A stretch of DNA of 64,000 nt from assembly GCA_021030905.1 (NCBI GenBank), contig JAGFMI010000022.1, forward strand, positions 620,001 to 684,000, written 5' to 3'. The position numbers and the translations under genes are program-made. The notes under the pieces were generated by a model, which worked only from the letters and a program-made list of their open reading frames with translations, did not search any database and was not told where the DNA came from. This stretch comes from Pyrenula massariospora. Lineage: Eukaryota > Ascomycota > Eurotiomycetes > Pyrenulales > Pyrenulaceae. Each line of letters begins with the position of its first letter. Position 1 is the first letter of the stretch. Shown here one piece after another: positions 35,067 through 47,700 of this stretch.

Positions 35067-36680
35067 CTATCTCGTCTCCAAGGCGGATTTAAAGATAGAT
35101 GACGCGACGAGAATTAGTCGTGAGGATATAAAGGACGACGATCAACAATAGTTACTTACATCCTCAGATATACAATGAAATGTGTTTTACATAAGTTCCG
35201 AGATAAAGGTCGGATAGCGAGACGACAGTGGTTCCGAACGCTGACAATGAACAATGCTCACGTTCTCAGATCGGAGAAGAGAGGCGGAGATGGAGAGGTT
35301 AGAAGGCAGAAGAAATAGTTTTACCGCAGCTTCAGGCAATAAATCTTTCTACTGCGGCACCTTACCAACCTCATCACATCACTATCATGGCTCTCGTCAC
35401 CGTGTATTGCCAGCATCATCTCTGGTCGTCGTCGCCTGTAGGAAATTGAACCCCAGGAATCCTAAAGTCGACCGACCTGGGAAGCTAGTGCCGTGGAAAC
35501 CTGAGGCTGTCACAGCTGCGGCCACAGTCCATCCATAGGTTTGGCAAAGCAAACCCCATGGGTGCTCGTTCTGCGCCTGCTCTTGATGCGGTGCCCTCTT
35601 TGTAAGACTCATCACTCTCGCTGCCGGTCTAGTTGGTAGGAAGACTTCGGTCCATCAATTGTGATAGGCTCTAGGAAGATGCGAAGTTGTGGTAAACCCA
35701 GCTCAGGGATTCGACGAGCCTGGCGAACCAGACAGCCGTGTCACGACCCATACGTACCGCGCTGTGCTAGCGCCTATCCGGAGCGGGACAAATCAAACGA
35801 CTGCAACAGAGCAAGAAGCTTTTATCTCGACGTAATTCATCAATTTCCTAAGCCTTCTATCATAGCCAGATGCTTTCTTCCCGGTCTCCGTAAACAAAAG
35901 GTTTCGCCATGAGAGAGCCTCGGATGGCTATTGGTAACTTTATATCAGGACTTTCCGAGTGACAAATCCGAACAGAGACCAGCCACTAGCGGATCTGGGC
36001 AATCAAGGCTCACCTCATTGGCTCGAGCTATTGATAGCCAGGAACCCCAAATCCCTCCAACTTGGCCGAGATTCTGCAGACGAATGGGAAACACGAACCA
36101 CAGAGATGCGTACAAAGAGAGATCAAGTGTCTCCTACCCATCGGCCCTCCGAACATTGCTAGTGCATCCCGTCAAACCCCCCCTCTCTCTAACTTCCGTC
36201 CGCTCCACTCAACCTCATGGACCGTCCCCCCCCGCCGCCCCCCTTAACCTAGCCCCCCGCCGGCCTTTATTCATCTGCTTCCCCCTCCCCCTCCCTCCCT
36301 CCCTTTCCCTTGCCCAGTACATCAAAACCTGCAGCCCTTCCTTCAAACCCGCCGCCCCCAAGGGCAGCCGCAGGCCCCTTAAAATGTTCTCTCCTTAGAA
36401 CACCGTCCACCAGCTCAACAGCTCAACATCTCCACAACCCACCCCTGAACACTCTTGATTACAGCGACCTCCCTCCCTCTCTCCCTTCCTTCCTTCCTTC
36501 CTCCCGGCTAAGGAGCCTCTTGGGCGCCTAAGCACCGAACTGAGACCAGAGCAGAGCCAGAGCCAGAGCACATCGTGTAATACTAATCACCTTACCTAAC
36601 CTTACCTTTTTGAGCGGATCGGATGGAAAGGAATACGAATATAGAAATCTTAGATACCGATGTACCTTCATTACTCGTAA
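35067..36680. other. Right part of the normal-GC island, no clear gene
   Basis: Frames of 60-155 codons on both strands are mutually overlapping and motif-free. The right end (36190-36510) is pyrimidine-rich. Normal composition stops abruptly near 36680. Confidence 0.45.
36190..36510 (+). repeat. Pyrimidine-rich low-complexity tract with a CCTT run
   Basis: About 300 bases are dominated by C and T on the plus strand, including runs of CCCTC and a (CCTT)n microsatellite at about 36484-36502. About 80 bases further right, 36589-36608 reads ACCTTACCTAACCTTACCTT. CT-rich tracts are common in fungal promoters, so this may be the promoter of a gene whose body has been lost to RIP. Confidence 0.6.
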
Positions 36681-39539
36681 GTAAATTTTAAATTTTAAAA
36701 AATTTTTTATTTAGCGTAGCGACTGAGTTTATTAGCGTTAAAATTAAATATAACTATTTTAAAAGTAAGCACGCCGCATTCAATTTTAATTAAAATTTTT
36801 ATAATAAAATGCGCCGTTTTAAAATCTACTTTTTATATTAATTTTTATATATTAGGCTTACCAGCCACTTCACTTTTTATATCTATCTATTAAAGAATAT
36901 TTGATTTCGCTACGGCCGTCTAGTAAATCGTTTTTTTTTTATTAAAAAGTCGCGTAGTACCCTTTACTAGCTATTAATTAAGGTATAAAAATTTTACGAT
37001 TTCTATTATTCTGCCTCGTCTGCAGTGCTTACTCTGTAGATCAGCAACAAAATAGAAAATAGAGATACCATTAACAAGAACACGTGATACTTCACAGTTC
37101 TAGTGCGTAATCTTATTTGATTTCTCTCCATAGCAGTACTAAAAGTTTAATTTTCTAATAAATCTTAAGCATAGTTTATGTTTTCATAATTATATTTTTT
37201 AATATATATTATTGTTACCTCTCATCATTCTATAAATCGAGCTTGCTAAATTGCTCCTATATTTTTAATTTAGTTTTTTTGTATATAAAATTTTAAAAAA
37301 ATATTACTATAATAGCGTCCGCAAATATTAAAAGGAAAATATTAATATTTATACAAACTAATAAAATTAGTAAAGTAAATATAATAATTATTTTATTTCT
37401 TATAGCTAATTTTATACTTATTAAAATACTATTACTTAAATTATTAATAGAGTTAAAAGATTTTGTAAAAGTTATAAATATTTTAGTTAAAACAGCCCAA
37501 AAAGTCGTTGAGCCATTTATATTAAAAAGAAATTCTTTAAACTTATTTCGAGAATTTAACGCAAAGACTATTTCAGCGAAATAATACAATTTAAATTAAT
37601 TTTATTAGTAATAAAATTAATAGAAGTATAAATCGCGGATTTAATATTAATAAATAACTTTAAAGAAGTTTTTTAAATTAAAATAATTAAAATTTATATT
37701 AAAGTTTTTATTACTTTTATAAAAATCTCTCAAACTTAATTCCATTAAAATATAGTTTAATTTAAAGAAGCGAAACTTAATAATATTACTAATATTAAAA
37801 TTTAAGGCGGCTAAATTGAAAACAAGATCGTTATAAATATTTATTTAAATAAAATAAATTTTTAAGTCTTTTTAATAGGAGTTGGTTACTTTAAATTTTT
37901 TATATTTAGATATAATATTAAAATTTAAAATAATGTTAAAATTCGTCATTATATCTAATATATATAAATATTTTATTATAAAAGGATCGCCTGCCAAACT
38001 TACTTAGTTGCTGATTAGAATTTTATAAAGGTAAATAAAAATGAAGAAGACTTATTAACATTTAAATTAATCGACGATTATCTTACTAATAAGTTTTTAA
38101 AAAGAAATTAATAATAATTCGTTTTTAATAAAAAGATGAAATCGATAAAAAATCCAAAAAAAAAAATATTTTTATAAAATTTTAAATCTATAAAGCCTTC
38201 AAGCTGTTTAGCTTTAATTTTATTTTTTTAATTTTAATATTTTTTTTATTTTTCGCTATATAGTTTCATTATTTATACTTTTAAAATATTTTAAAATTTT
38301 AATAAAGTTGGTTTCTTATCAAGTAGTTTTTAAATTACTATTTTTATTTTAAATACAGATAGAACTTTCTATTAATTTAATAATAAAAATTTAACAATTA
38401 GTAAATAATAGTATAAAATTAAAAGATAAAAATTAACTATAAATTAAAAAAAAGATATTTATTATACCAATAAAATATTTAGTACGAATAGATAGTTTTA
38501 ATACTTTACTAAAAATTTTAAGCTTAAATAAAAATTTAACATCAATAATATAAAGATGTAAATTTTTTATAAATAATTTAAATATCGAATTAAGTATTAC
38601 TTAAAAAACACCAAGTAAAAGTATCCCAGGCCTTTTAGCGCGGTTCTTTCGTGATAGCAGAAAATCAATATCTATTATAAAAAACTTTAAAATTACAACG
38701 CAGTTAAATAAATCTTCTAAATAGTTAGAACGATATAGAATTACCCTAGAATTTTTTACCCTACTAAAATAAAATTTTGATAGGCCAGAAGACGCGGCGA
38801 AAAAATTATTTAAAAATAAAAAAAAAATTTAATTTTAATTAAATAGAGAACTTTAACCGATTAGAGTAGAATAATTTACAACGAGAAAGTTTAACGAAAA
38901 AGTTATCTATAAATAAAAAAAAGAATTTAAATTATAATAATAATAACGACGATCTAAAGCTTATTTAAAAAAAATAATTAAAAATTTTTAGTTTTTATAT
39001 TTATTATTGGCCCGAAAATATCGACGATATAGTATATAATATTATTTTTTTTAAAGAAAAATTTAAAGTTAGTCTTAATAGGCTAAAATTACTTAATATA
39101 AAATTAAATATTAAACTTTTATTAAAAAGGCCGTTAATTTAAGTAAAGGTAATAATATCTATTAAAAAATACTTCTTTAAAATTAAAAAATGGATATTTT
39201 ATCCAAGAATGTATACAATTAATTAGCTAAAATATAAAAAGCAGTATTTATTTTATAATAAAAAATTAAAAACTTTATGAAGGCTAAACGTTATCCTGAT
39301 TAAATTATTTTTAATAAAAATATTTTGCGCATTTTGAGTTAACGATTTATAACCTTTAAAGAGTCGGTATATATTAATAATAATAATATAAATATTAATA
39401 ATAATGATAAATAACTAACAAAATATAATTATTTTAATAGTAATAAGTTTATTATAAATATTATAAATTTAGCGCATTTTATAAAGTATTAATTTAAAAT
39501 CGATTCTAATTTTAATCATATATTTATTTAAATAAAATA

Positions 39540-40119
39540 AAGTAACGAAAAACGATGTCGCTGTTTAATTAAATATAAATATAATAATACTATTACGAAA
39601 AGAATTAAATTAAAATTGATTAATAAATTTTAGTGTATTTAAAAAATATATATCGATTTATATCGTCATAATAATATTAAAAAGCGAAAAAATTCTATAA
39701 ATGACTAAACATATAAATAAAATTATTTTTATATTATATAAATTAATTTTATCGGCTAAGCTATTTTGAAACTTTATAAAGAATTAGTATTTAAAATAAT
39801 AAATTAAAAATACCTATATAAGCTTCCAACTATTATATAAAAAATAATCTAAATAAATAATGTAATTATTTATAAATATTTTAATAATTTTTTAAAGCTG
39901 CTTAAAGTTCATCGTAAGGCACTTTATAGTATAATATATATAAAAGCCTATTAATAAAAAGACAGTTATTAACTTCATATCCAAAAATTAAACGTGATCA
40001 AAGAGGACATTAAGGAGGAGAAGGAAGTAGAAGAGTACGAGAATGTGGATAATCTGGAATATATTAAGCTGTTTCGACTTCGCGATGAGAATTTATATAA
40101 ATTTTACTTTTTAAATTGA
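39540..40119 (+). pseudogene. Decayed coding frame with a preserved acidic C-terminal segment
   Basis: The last 48 codons (39973-40119) are open, purine-rich and strongly acidic (KEDIKEEKEVEEYENVD, then YIKLFRLRDENLY). They stand out from surrounding AT-rich DNA because they contain almost no CpA sites for RIP. Upstream, the same frame continues with coding character and RIP-type stop codons to about 39540. The family is not recognised; a transposase or other element protein is as likely as a host gene. Confidence 0.35.
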
Positions 40120-40163
40120 ACATTTTGTATAAAATATTGTAATTAAAATCGAAACAAAAATTA

Positions 40164-40606
40164 TTATATAAAATTAATATATTTTTTAAGTTCGTCGCCG
40201 GAGCGTCGTAAATAAAAAATAATAATTAATAATAATTATTATTTAAATTAAAATTAATAGTATAAAGATCGTGAGCGACGCAATATAACTTTTAATTAAA
40301 ATTAAATTAAAGTTTAGTTAAGCAGTCGTTATATAAAATTAATATATTTTTTAAATTCGTCGCCGAAGCATCGTAGATAAAAAACGATAACTAATAGTAA
40401 TTATTATTTAAATAAAAAGAAACAGTTTAACGATCGTAAGCGATACAATATAATTTTTAATTAAAATTAAATTAAAATTTAATTAAGTAGTCGTTATATA
40501 AAATTATTATATTTTTTAAATTTAACATTAAAACGTCGTAAACAAAAGATAATAGCTAATAATAATTATTATTTAGGTAGGGAAAGGCAGTCCAAAGGTC
40601 GTGGCC
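40164..40606. repeat. Tandem repeat, 165-bp unit, about 2.7 copies
   Basis: Units begin TTATATAAAATTA at 40164, 40329 and 40494, exactly 165 bp apart. Each contains an AAACGTCGTAA-like motif, a TAATAATTATTATTTA motif and, in the first two, GATCGTGAGCGACGCAATATAA. Unit differences are largely C/T and G/A. The third copy runs into GC-richer DNA at about 40595. Confidence 0.85.
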
Positions 40607-42984
40607 GTTATATTAATTAAAAAGCAGGCTCCAGACGTCATTAAATTATTGCGGGAGATTTCGACGGGGAAGAAGGGATGCTGGGAATTTCTAGATAGTC
40701 TAAATTAAATTAGATAGTTCAATAACGTTAATTAAGAAGTATTTATTTTCGATTACTCTGCTTCGGGCCGATGGGCCGAATTTTAAAGTAGAATTAGGTA
40801 AGGCGCTAATAAAGCCTTAAGGTAGTGAAACCCGCGTATAAGGTCGACTTAAAAAATAAATATAATAAAAGTTTAATTACTACATAATTTTTTTTCGACA
40901 AATTTATTTTATATAATTTTTTTAATGGCAGATCGCTAGTATAAATTAATTTTAGAAGTAATATTTAATATTATTACTAAATTTTATAATAAGTTTCGGT
41001 TTCGCATTTAGATTATAAAATTAAAATATTATTAAGATTAGTATAAAAATTATTTATTTATTAAAATTTTATTATAAAATTATTAAATAGTTGAATATTT
41101 TATTTGCAATTTTTTTATAATATAAAAAATATAATATTTTAATAATAAAGTTAATTTTATTAATTATATAACGAATTATATTTAGTATAATTATTTTTTT
41201 TATATAAATTACTATTACGAAACGTCCTTACTAATATTTTTATTATTTTTTTTATATAAATTTATCGTTTATGGTTAGTGCTGCTTATTATATATAAAAA
41301 TTTTAATATTATTAGCTTTATTGTTTTGAAGCTTTTAAATTGAAATAATGAACTTATAGCGATTAAAAATTTAATAAAAAAATATAATTTTTAAATTAAG
41401 TAGGCGCTCCATGTTAAAATTAATATTATAATATATTTTTTTAGAAAATTACGAATCTAAAAATAAAATAGGTTTAATATTAATTTTTTATTAAAAATAA
41501 GCGAAATATTTTTACTAATAAATTATTTTTTTCGAAGGCAGCTAATTAAAAGTTAATTATATATTTTAATAAAAATAGATATTAATATATTTATATTTAA
41601 TTATAAAAATTAATTTATAATTATCTAAAACTCGGTCGGGCCCGTATTAAAATTGAAATATATTAAAATGCGGTTAACAATCAGTAAAACGTTAAAAAAT
41701 TGTAAAACTATTTATATAAAACAGTTAATAAAAAACTAAGTAAAAATACTTTTTAAATTTTATTTATTTTAAAATGTAATAACGGCCTTTAATGTATAAA
41801 TTAAATATTTTATTTAATAAAGGCTGCTTTCACGTACTTCGATATAAATTTTTATATTTTATTTATTAAAGTTTTTTATTCGCCTTTCGTATTATGTATT
41901 TTTAATTTAAAATATATTTAGCAGTATATCGGCATTTTTCGGATAATTAAGTATTACTATTTATTTAATGAAGGGGTTTTATAACTGGATTAGTTATATT
42001 TTAAGAGTATTTAAATTTTTTAGAGGTTTACGGTACTTCGTACAGCTACGGATTTAACGAAGATAATAGATAGAAGTTGTTTTTAGTTTGGAAATTAAAT
42101 AATAATTAATTGTTAAATTGATTAATTTAAGTCGGAATACTTTTTATCAATATTAATTTAGTTTTATTATTAAAGAATAAATATAGATCGTAAGTAAGAA
42201 GCTGAACGTCTTTATATATAAAGGAAATAAAAATAGTATTAAATTTAATTTATAAGGTCTCTTATTAAAGTAACATTTCGCTATATAATAAATTTAATAT
42301 TTTATTATTAATAAGATATAAAATGCGGACTTTGTAACGTATTGGATATAAATTTTTCGAAATAAAGTAAGTATAAGTTCGATTAGAAATATTTTAAATT
42401 TTTATAATATTTACAGCTATAACTTTTTATATAGTATAAATTTATTTATAAAATTAAATTTTAAATTTTAGTATTTTAAAAGACTAATTATTAATATAAA
42501 ATTTAATATTTATTAAAGTAAAATTAATTGTAAGCGGTTTATATTCTTTAAAGTATTTTCGCTAAATGTAAAATAAGTAAATAAATTTTAACGAAAAAGC
42601 TTTTAATAAAATAGCGTTTAAAAATTAGTATAAAATTAATTTAATAATATTAAGCTTACAAAATAACGATAAATTTTTTATATTTTAAATAAAATATTAT
42701 TAATATTTATTTAAATTATTAAATTTTAGAAAAAGGTAGTCGATTAATTTTATAATATTAATTTATTAAGAAGTAGCTATATAATATTTATTTAAAGCGG
42801 TAACTTTTATTTATAATATTTAAAAAATTAAAAAATATCGATAGCAATAAGGCGTATATTAATAGTATACTTTATAAAATTTAAAATATATTAAATTATA
42901 TTATTAAATTAATAATAAAGCCGCTATAATATTAATATTGTTATTTATAATAAATATATAGAACTAAAGATATTTATTATAATT

Positions 42985-43250
42985 TAATATTAAAAAAATG
43001 TATAAAGAAACTCTCAGCTACTTTATTGCCTTCTGCACATGCAGGTCTCAAACTAGACCCAAAGTAGGTAGGCATAGTCATGGCCTGATTAGCGAGGGAG
43101 CGCCCCCTTCAACAACTCGGAAGGGTCATCTGCGCAGTAGCAAATTGATGAAGATTAAACTACTAAGAAACCAAAGACCTCTCTGAGTCCGGCAAATTCA
43201 TACTTACTGCACTTTAAGCTTCCATCTCTACGTCATCCTGTCTCTACTCG
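42985..43250. other. Normal-composition islet inside RIP block 2
   Basis: About 260 bases of ordinary GC content with sharp edges. It includes a 62-codon plus-strand frame (42998-43186) without a known motif. It could be a late insertion, a single-copy remnant, or sequence poor in RIP targets. Confidence 0.5.
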
Positions 43251-46200
43251 CCATTCGGATTAATTTTCTTCTCCTTCTCTATTTTAAATGGTTCTAAATT
43301 TAACTGTTTAGTAATTTTAACTAAATATAATTTATTATATATTTATATTTATAAATTTGCGGTAAGTATTTTTAAATTTTTTAAATATATATTTTCGTCG
43401 ACGTTGTATTCAAATTGTTATTTTATTAAAATAAAATTAATATACCTCATTATATTTTATTTTTAAAATTTTATAAAGTTTTAAATTTAATTTAGCTTAT
43501 TTTTAATTTACTAATAAAGTTTTATTATTATATAAAATGTACTTTTTGTTGTTACGCGAACACGATAATATTTATTTAATTTAAATTAATTTTTAGCATT
43601 TTAACTCACTAGATTTTTAAATTACTAATAAAAACTATTATATATTATTTTAAAATTATTTAATTTGATGCAATTCTTTTAATTTTTTAATTTTATTTTA
43701 TAAAATACTTTTTATAACTAAAAATTGATTTTTAATAGTATTTTTATATTTACTTTTATAGTTATTTTATATCTTAAATATTTTTTTTTATATTAAATTT
43801 TAAATCTGATTTGCAGTTTTAATATATTTAGCTTTTCGAAGTTTTAGAATTTTATAATTATAATTAATATATATTATATAAGTAAAAAAAAGACGTATTA
43901 ATATTACCGCCATTTTTAATTAATACTTTATTTAAATATACAATAGGAAATAGACTATAAAGCTGGGTCTCTTTTATATTAAGGGTTGCTGCTTAGCCGC
44001 GCGGCACTGAGTTATAACTAATTACGGCCTTTACCAATAAAGATCATTTTTTATTTTTAGTAATCACGGAGTATATTAAATATTCTGCATAAGTGAAAAT
44101 GTACAGTGACTTCAATTATATTCGGATTCTCTAAAACTTTATATAATCCATTTCATTATTATTGGTATAAAATTGTTTAATTTGAGTTTACAAATATAAC
44201 AGCGCTAAAATCATAAGCCTATTATTATTCTACTTTAAGTCCTCTTCATTTTAAAAATTAATTCTTAAAGAAAGCTATAATAGATTATTAGATTAATAAA
44301 AAAATAAAAAAAAAATACTTATTAAGCTCTGCGGGCTAATTATAATATTTAAATATTATTTAAATATTATTTCTAATTGAAAAACGGTTTCCGTATTAAA
44401 CACTATATAATTTAATAGTTATAAATTGGAATAAACTGCGCTGTTCGTTCCATACAGATAGATAAATTAAGGTAGACTTATAGCTCTATCTAAGACTGGT
44501 GTAAACGTCCCGACTTGCTAATCGACGACTACTACGGGATATTGCTGGATATTTTTAAAAGATATACTTGTAAAAGTCTTAAAAATCGATTACCGATTAA
44601 AATTATCGCCGCCAGAGCCCGTTTTACCAAAGTTTTTCAGCTCCGTATCATCGAAATCCCGCTATTCATAGGCCTTCTTCTTATTTAACTATTTATATTT
44701 TAAGTATAAAGTATTAACTGTCCTTCGTCGATTCTTCGTAATTATTTTATTATATTATTTTTTAATAATTGGCCAGTTTTTTATAGAAGATACTATTTTT
44801 AAATTAATTAATAAAAACTTTTTTTTAAATATATATTTTTTTTTATTAATTAATATAGAGGAAGCGGCCATCGTATTAAAAATATTATAAATATATAATT
44901 TTTATTTAAACTATTTTATAATCGCGATATATTATATTTATAAACGGTTTTTATTAATAGTGATTAAGTTAGCTAATTTTAATAACTAATTAGCGCTTTA
45001 ATCGTCGGGATATATTATTAGAGTACTATTAACTAATACCTCGTATAGTCGATAAATTTTGGTATAGATATTAATATTCTCTGGCTATTATAGATTATAG
45101 CCGATTAACTGCGCCTATAACACAGGCAGTTAGTTGGACACGTCGAAAAATATTTTGACTTTTAATCGGTGATCTAGGAATGAGGCTGTGAAAAATAAAT
45201 TTAAATATATTCAAACTATGTTCGACATAATATGTAGATTAGTTAAACTAATAATAATAAACGATATTATTTATTTTCTTTTTTTTAGTCGTTTTCGAAC
45301 TAACTGTTAAAACTTAAAAATCGTAGTATAGTTATGGACTCCGCAACTAATAAACTTATTATATACTAGAGTGCGGCCTCGCGGCTGCCGGAAGTAGAAA
45401 CCATCTATCACTATTTATGGTTAGTATATTTGCGGCTGCGTGGAGAGACTGAGTATGGAACTTCTAAGCAGTACGGTACGACATTGCCGCCTCTAATTAT
45501 AAATATACTAGCACGATTTTAGGCTTATTTTTTACTATTTGCCTACTTACTCGACTAATATATTATTGGTCGTAACTGTTTAAAGCTGTATACAAATAAA
45601 GAGAATTATTTCGGCGGAGAACCTTTATATAAGTACCACCTTTAGAATGTGATAGCTTTTTTACATTTAAATTTATATAATATTGAGACTTTAATTTACA
45701 TTAAATATAAATTTTATTTTTTTAATAACTAAAAAAGGCTGAACCGAATTTATTAAGAATTTAAAAATAATTTCAGAATCTATTTTTAATAACTATATAT
45801 TAATAAATACCGAGCTAAGCTCTATATCAATAAATAATTAAAATTATATATTATTTAATTTATAGATATAGTTCGATTTGGAAAAGCTACTAAGTTTTTT
45901 TTTATTTAAATTTAAAAATCTCGACCTTTTATTATCGTAGTTAAATATAATTTTTGCAGTTAAAAAAACTAAATATTTTTAACATAATATTAAAAATATT
46001 ATTAATTTATTAATAAATGAGTAAGCAGCTTTTTTTATTAATTAAATATTAAAAATATACTAATAAATATATTAATAGACTTCGAAAAAAGTCTCGGTTT
46101 ATAAGTACCGTTTTAATAATAAATTATATACTAATAAGATTTTAATACTATTAATTGTTTTAATAAATATATAAATAATTTAAAGTTGTAAATTGTAAAA

Positions 46201-46560
46201 ATAATGTAAATATTAGCCGCGATAAAAAATAAATTAAAGTATATAAAAAAAAAGCCGATTAGTACTAATAATATAGAAAAATAATTAACTTTTTATAAAA
46301 TAAATATAAAAATGTAATTAATTTTTGAAATTTAACTTAATTATCAAAAATTTTAAAATGGTTATTTAGTTAATAAAAAAATATATTATTATAATATATT
46401 TTTTTTTAAAAATATTCAGTCTACTAATTGCGGAGAATTAATTTATTATAAATTAAATATTAAGTTTCGAACTGTAATTATAATTTAAAATAAAATAAAA
46501 CAGCTAAAATACGAAATTTTTAACAGATAGAATAAATATTACGCATAATAAAATCTAGTT

Positions 46561-46629
46561 GCCGTCGACTAGTGGATAGCGTAGCTGGATTTACACGCAA
46601 ATATGTAGACTTTGACCTCTTACGGCTCA
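46561..46629 (+). tRNA. tRNA-like sequence, probably a degraded tRNA(Val) or tRNA-derived element
   Basis: 69 bases. GCCGT at the 5' end can pair with ACGGC at the 3' end, just before TCA. TAGTGGATAG resembles the internal A box, and GACTTTGACCTC sits where the T arm and B box (GGTTCGANTCC) belong. TTTACACG in the middle matches the anticodon loop of tRNA-Val(UAC). The stems pair poorly, so it is at best a pseudogene or the head of a tRNA-derived SINE. Confidence 0.3.
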
Positions 46630-47399
46630 CAAAAAATAAAAATAATTTTTAGAGTGCGTTAAAAAGCTTTTAAGAAAAGTTTAAATTAAATATTTTTAAT
46701 ATTAAAACTTTAAACTTATATAAACAAATTTAAATATGTAATGTTCAATATTGAATTTTATTTAATTATTTATTAATAAGAAAAAGATGTTTAACGATTT
46801 TAACTATAAAAAGATTTTTTAATATAGTTAAAAAATATAAAGAGTGAATTAAAAGTATCGAAATAATTTTTTTTAAATATTAAAAATAATATTTTTATTA
46901 ATTTAAAATTTTTTAAATTTTTTAATGTTATAATATGCAGCCTGCTATTCTAATTAATTTTAAAATTTATATAGAAATTTTTAGCCTTATTTAAAAATAT
47001 TTATATTTGTAAATAATTATTCGCAATTTAAAAAAAGAATTTATAGTATTCATATAAAGTCGATTTAAAAAAAAAATTAACTTTATATTTACAGAGATAC
47101 AAAATTTTATAATAGTTTATATTAAATTATTATTTTTGCCAAGAGAATGCTATATTTTTAAAAGACGATTATATATCTTAAAGTTTAAAATAATAAATAT
47201 ATTATAAATTATAAAAGCCGATAATATAGTCATAGTTAATAAATTTAAAGTATTTATTTAATTCGATAAAGGGTCATCCTTAAAACTTAAAAAAAATAAA
47301 GATAAAATATTTTCGAAAAAAAAAATAAAAAGATCGCACAGAATAATAAAGAATATTATATTTTATTTAATTGAAAGATTAAAATAAATATAAATATAT

Positions 47400-47700
47400 T
47401 CAAAAAAGAGATATTAACGATCTTAATAAAATAGATTTATTATAAGAATGCTAAAATATAAACTTTTGAATTAGTTTACGATATTTATTATATATATTGA
47501 CGATATCGCGGTTTCCCAAGTAATATATAAATTTTTTATAATTTATATAATTGTAATAACGGCCTTAAATAATATAATTTAATTTAAATTGTAGCTTTTA
47601 AAATCGCATATATTTTATAAATAAATTTATATTAAAATAAAGTCAGCATTATCTTATTAAAGTTGCTAAATTTTATTAAAAGTAAAATTTAACTGTTAGG
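47400..47700 (+). mobile_element. Remnant of a second Gypsy-type reverse transcriptase
   Basis: Around 47493-47520 the plus strand reads YIDDIAVSQ, the catalytic loop of LTR-retrotransposon reverse transcriptases. The sequence on both sides keeps the family's spacing. It differs from the YLDD family at 19791, so it belongs to another lineage. No LTRs could be assigned. Heavily decayed by RIP. Confidence 0.5.

Noticed and set aside
37293-37589. 98-codon minus-strand frame in RIP block 2
   Set aside because: Composition is dominated by Ile, Asn, Phe and Lys from AT-rich codons; no motif. Chance frame or unrecognisable relic.
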